From a virus: a stretch of DNA of 41,886 nucleotides. The notes below the pieces were generated by a model. It had not been told where the DNA came from and did no database searches. It was given only the letters and a program-made list of their open reading frames with translations. The stretch's first letter is position 1. Each line of letters starts with the position of its first letter. The translations under genes were made by a program, and so were the position numbers. The DNA lies in IMG/VR virus record IMGVR_UViG_3300031553_000010, positions 1 to 41,886 of that record; one strand, given 5' to 3'. Shown here one piece after another: positions 39,550 through 41,886 of the stretch.

Positions 39550-39619
39550 AACAACAACAAGTATAGGAGCCTGGTCAAAAAGGGGGGAATTTACGGAATA
39601 TTTTGTTGTTGTTGTTGTT
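39550..39619. repeat. AAC/GTT inverted repeat in the origin-repressor gap
   Basis: AACAACAACAA (39550-39560) is complementary to the GTT run 39603-39619. It could form a long-loop hairpin of 11 pairs. Simple triplet runs like this can also be slippage products. No other feature is seen between 39500 and 39643. Confidence 0.6.
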
Positions 39620-39643
39620 TTTAAAAACCTGCAAAATTTTTTA

Positions 39644-39673
39644 TTGACGTTTTACATAATGTCAAAATATACA
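39644..39673 (+). promoter_or_regulatory. repressor promoter with inverted TTGAC half-sites
   Basis: TTGACG (39644-39649), 18 bp, TATACA (39668-39673), ending six bases before the repressor's ATG 39679, so the mRNA is probably leaderless. TTGAC (39644-39648) and GTCAA (39661-39665) form inverted half-sites, which would let a dimer cover the -35 box. Confidence 0.65.
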
Positions 39674-39678
39674 TATAC

Positions 39679-39900
39679 ATGATGATGAAAACCCAGCTTG
39701 ATATCGCAAAAGACGCCGAAATATCATCAGCCTTCCTGAGTTTAATTTTAGCCGGATTACGCCGGCCATCCTGGAAAACTGCAAAAAAATTAGCATCCGC
39801 CACCGGTACTACCCCCGAACTTTGGCTTGAAAGGGACCCGGCGGAAATCAAAATATCCATAGGCATCCCGCTTACTCAAAAAAAAAGGGATTCTTCTTAA
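39679..39900 (+). CDS. Cro/C1-type repressor (XRE family)
   Basis: 73 residues. The helix-turn-helix is plain: QLDIAKDAEISSAFLSLILAG with RRPSWKTAKKLASATG following (8-44), then TTPELWLERDPAEIK, a dimer segment typical of short Cro or HigA-like proteins. Three ATG in a row begin it and no ribosome site exists, matching a leaderless transcript as in lambda cI. It sits between the plasmid origin and the early operon and is the best candidate for the lysis-lysogeny switch. No toxin gene is next to it. Confidence 0.85.
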   Translation: MMMKTQLDIAKDAEISSAFLSLILAGLRRPSWKTAKKLASATGTTPELWLERDPAEIKISIGIPLTQKKRDSS

Positions 39901-40128
39901 AATGTATTAATAGTCTTTCTGTTGATCCTCTCTTTCTTGGTTCCATTTCCGGACGCCTTGTCTTTTTACTGTTGCCTCTGCGTGTACTGCTCAAACTGCT
40001 GTAGCTACGTCGTTGACCACATAAAAAAAATAATTGCTTTCGGCTTTGGACAAGCAGCGGCTGCCGCTTGTGTGTCCAAAACCGATACATAATATCCTAT
40101 TTGCCGCGTTCATTGCGGAGAATTTTGT
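39901..40128 (+). other. early-operon leader region
   Basis: 228 bp with no convincing gene. A hairpin is seen near 40051-40070 (GCGG-CTG-CCGC and a CAA/TTG outer stem). TTGACC at 40013-40018 might be a -35 box, but no good -10 follows at 17 bases. An early promoter should lie here, because genes from 40129 run across the junction, but I cannot place it. Confidence 0.5.
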
Positions 40129-40293
40129 ATGGAAATCCAACGTATAGCCGTCGAAATCATGGAAATTCAACGTCGTATGGATGAGCTGATCGAAAAATGG
40201 GAATCCGGTGAACGGGCGGCGTTGCAGGAGAAGCTGCTTGACGATCTTCTGGAACTGAAGCGGGCCAAGGATCGCCTTTACGATAATATCTAA
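40129..40293 (+). CDS. small coiled-coil early protein
   Basis: 54 residues, GCGGAG nine bases before ATG 40129. It starts MEIQRIAVEIMEIQRRMDEL, with EIQR twice at ten-residue distance, and continues as one charged helix (LLDDLLELKRAKDRL). A short coiled coil of this sort is common before phage replication genes. No function is known. Confidence 0.6.
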   Translation: MEIQRIAVEIMEIQRRMDELIEKWESGERAALQEKLLDDLLELKRAKDRLYDNI

Positions 40294-40307
40294 CCAGGGG
40301 GGGACGG

Positions 40308-40703
40308 ATGGCAATCAATATCAGTGATACGAGGCTATCGCTCGCCAATCTCGGCGCCGGCGCGGCGATCGAGCGGTTCGACGACGAGCTGCAGGCGGTG
40401 CTCAACAACATCGCCGATCCTAACGCTGCTGAAAAGGCCGCCCGCGAGGTGGTGCTCAAGGTCAAGATCAAGCCGGAGGATCGCAATTACGCAAAAATCG
40501 AAATCGTCTGCGCCTCGAAATTGGCGCCGGCCGAATCCTACGCGACCAACATTTACATCGGCGCCGATGTTCGCGGTCGGGCCGAGGCCTTCGAGCATAA
40601 TCCCGAGCAACTCAAATTCGATTTTGAGCGGCGGCAGCAGGAAAAAGCCGATTCCCGTCAAAACATAACACCAATCAAGAGGAGCGGAGAATATGATCAG
40701 TAA
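40308..40703 (+). CDS. replication-terminator-like phage protein
   Basis: 131 residues, GGGACGG before ATG 40308. DTRLSLANLGAGAAIERFDD and LQAVLNNIADPNAAEKAARE followed by VVLKVKIKPEDRNYAKIEI and ASKLAPAE match a family named replication terminator protein in Firmicutes phages; that name is a database label without proof of role. It is paired with the next gene in those phages too. The C-terminal 30 residues are charged and likely loose. Confidence 0.7.
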   Translation: MAINISDTRLSLANLGAGAAIERFDDELQAVLNNIADPNAAEKAAREVVLKVKIKPEDRNYAKIEIVCASKLAPAESYATNIYIGADVRGRAEAFEHNPEQLKFDFERRQQEKADSRQNITPIKRSGEYDQ

Positions 40704-41409
40704 AGCCATTGATAAACTCATCGAGATCAGCAAGCCGGTAGAATTCCAATTCGATGGCCGGACATATGTCTCCAAGCAGATCCACCCCGTCAAACTTTCC
40801 GAGCCCGCTCTGCTCAAAATCAATACGCTCACCGGCCTGGCGGACTATTTGCACGACAACAACGACAACCTGGATACGTCGCGGCTGGTTTTGCACATCG
40901 TTTCCCACGACATGGTGTCTCTGCTCGGGCCGATTTACGGACCGTTCCTCCAACGTAACGAATATATTCGCGCGACCTGCCATCCAGACACGTTCCCGTT
41001 CGGATTTTTCATTGACCCGGAGAGCTTCATAATCAAATTGCAGGCCATGTTCCAACAGGATGACACCATGCGCGCTCTGCTTGCCGTTGTCGGCAACATC
41101 AAGGACGAGCGTAACGTCACCATTGGTGATGATGGTATCAGCCAACAGATAACCGTCCGCGTCGGCATCGCACGGCTGGAAAACACCAAGCTGCCCAACC
41201 CGATTACTCTGATACCTTACCGGACATTCGCAGAGGTCGAACAACCGGCCTCCCAGTTTGTCCACCGTATCCGTTCCGACGGCGCCGATACGTCTGCCGG
41301 CCTGGCCCTGTTCGAGGCGGACGGCAGCCGCTGGAAACTCCAGGCCATCCAGAACATCAAAGAGTGGCTGACCAAGCACGTCGATGTTCCCATCCAGATA
41401 TTGGCATAA
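40693..41409 (+). CDS. conserved phage protein, partner of the terminator-like gene
   Basis: 238 residues, overlapping the gene before by 11 bases. KINTLTGLADYLHDNNDNLD (about 40-60), FPFGFFIDPESFIIKLQAMF, VVGNIKDERNVTIGDDGISQ, TLIPYRTFAEVEQP and ALFEADGSRWKLQAIQNIKE recall a family found beside the terminator-like gene in Firmicutes phages. Its fold is mixed alpha/beta and the role is unknown; a replication or recombination helper is likely from position. Confidence 0.75.
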   Translation: MISKAIDKLIEISKPVEFQFDGRTYVSKQIHPVKLSEPALLKINTLTGLADYLHDNNDNLDTSRLVLHIVSHDMVSLLGPIYGPFLQRNEYIRATCHPDTFPFGFFIDPESFIIKLQAMFQQDDTMRALLAVVGNIKDERNVTIGDDGISQQITVRVGIARLENTKLPNPITLIPYRTFAEVEQPASQFVHRIRSDGADTSAGLALFEADGSRWKLQAIQNIKEWLTKHVDVPIQILA

Positions 41410-41413
41410 TCAA

Positions 41414-41596
41414 ATGCAGATGCCGTGTGGAGCGTTCAAGGGCCGGGATATCGAATTGTTGCCGTCCAGGTATTTGCGCTGGGTGGCGGAAAACTGGGCG
41501 GAATCAACCCCAAAAAACAAAGCTATTTGCGAGGCTGCCGACAAAGAGTGGCGGTATCGGGAAGAGAACGGGTGCCACTTCGATGAAACCGATTGA
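41414..41596 (+). CDS. DUF3820-like small protein
   Basis: 60 residues from ATG 41414. MPCGAFKGRDIELLPSRYLR is the family pattern MPFGKYKG...LP..YL.W, followed by WVAENW and an acidic helix. DUF3820 proteins are small and frequent in phages; a nucleic-acid link has been suggested but no role is proven. In usual members the third position is Phe-Gly-Lys; here it is Cys-Gly-Ala. Its end overlaps the next gene by 14 bases. Confidence 0.7.
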   Translation: MQMPCGAFKGRDIELLPSRYLRWVAENWAESTPKNKAICEAADKEWRYREENGCHFDETD

Positions 41597-41886
41597 TGCC
41601 CAGCTTGTTGCGGGATTTCTCTTGCGGGAGCAGGTACGGTTTTTCACGTACCTGAACGATTGTTCGATCGATCCTACCGAGGGTACGGTGATCATCGAGG
41701 ATATGCTGAGGGAGGCCGACGACCAGCGTGCAACCTGTATCGATCATTACATTGGTGAGAAAAAGAGATACCAAAAAAAAAACCCCTGCACCCCAAAGGA
41801 TAGTCGGACCAAATTTATAACCATCTGTTATCATTACGAAAAAAATGGGTCCTTTTTCGAGGTTTTAACCATACGGATCAATGAGG
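41583..41886 (+). CDS. hypothetical early protein, cut by the window edge
   Basis: From ATG 41583, 101 codons remain open to the edge. MKPIDAQLVAGFLLREQVRF is followed by TYLNDCSIDPTEGTVIIEDM, then a basic middle (IGEKKRYQKKNPCTPKDSR) and CYHYEKNGSFFEVLTIRIN. Joined with the left edge it stops at 17-19, giving about 105 residues. No family is recognised. It is the last gene before the primase-helicase. Confidence 0.6.
   Translation, partial: MKPIDAQLVAGFLLREQVRFFTYLNDCSIDPTEGTVIIEDMLREADDQRATCIDHYIGEKKRYQKKNPCTPKDSRTKFITICYHYEKNGSFFEVLTIRINE

Noticed and set aside
39872-40090. 72-codon leftward frame in the early leader
   Set aside because: Arg/Ser/Phe-rich noise, overlapping the repressor gene end, with no ribosome site.
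1-41886. Integrase, excisionase pair or attachment site
   Set aside because: No tyrosine or serine recombinase motif was seen; plasmid genes explain maintenance.

Overview
This 41.9 kb window looks like one complete circular phage genome that also carries a plasmid maintenance system (a phage-plasmid). The first 11 bases recur exactly as the last 11, and the last reading frame runs off the right edge and reaches a stop a few codons into the left edge once the repeat is merged. No integrase was seen. Instead there is a leftward repA-parA-parG-like module with iterons and a DnaA-box-like site. The host is probably a Gram-negative bacterium, because there is a lipoprotein signal, several Sec signal peptides and an M15 endolysin with a separate holin candidate. 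A Desulfobacterota-like host is my best guess, from overall gene character and the REP-type palindromes, but this is inference.

Layout. (1) Early rightward module, 40.1 kb through the junction to 4.1 kb: a small coiled-coil protein, a replication-terminator-like protein and its usual partner, a DUF3820-like protein, a primase-helicase, a repeat-rich candidate origin (2.59-2.95 kb), a probable anti-Thoeris Tad1-like protein, and a 49-residue peptide ending like SSB. (2) Leftward two-gene cassette, 4.16-5.76 kb, with a near-consensus promoter containing a palindrome. (3) Late rightward module, 5.9-36.1 kb: small and large terminase, a low-GC ParB-like/C5-methyltransferase pair, lambda-type gpW and portal, a fused protease-major capsid protein, lambda-type head-tail and tail genes including a frameshifted tail assembly chaperone, an 861-residue tape measure, tail tip proteins, a run of Sec-signal-bearing adhesin or spike proteins, and a lysis region. 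A second leftward cassette interrupts this module at 11.95-13.06 kb. (4) Leftward repA-parA-parG-like operon with two winged-helix frames, 36.1-39.3 kb, followed by the iteron origin and a divergently placed, probably leaderless Cro/XRE-type repressor.

How it works together (inference). Virions are long non-contractile-tailed particles with lambda-like head completion. In the dormant state the genome would be copied by RepA at iterons and segregated by ParA and the ribbon-helix-helix partner; lytic copying would use the primase-helicase and the GGTCAGGGT repeat region. The methyltransferase and the Tad1-like protein would blunt host defence.

Most unusual points: a phospholipase A2-like lysis-region protein whose calcium-loop Cys codon is an in-frame UGA followed by a possible SECIS hairpin (candidate phage selenoprotein); a phage REC-PAS signalling protein inside the lysis cassette; two intergenic arrays with an exact 11-nt period; consecutive tail-region proteins carrying Sec signal peptides; and a TnpB-type right-end/omega-RNA-like fragment without a nuclease gene.
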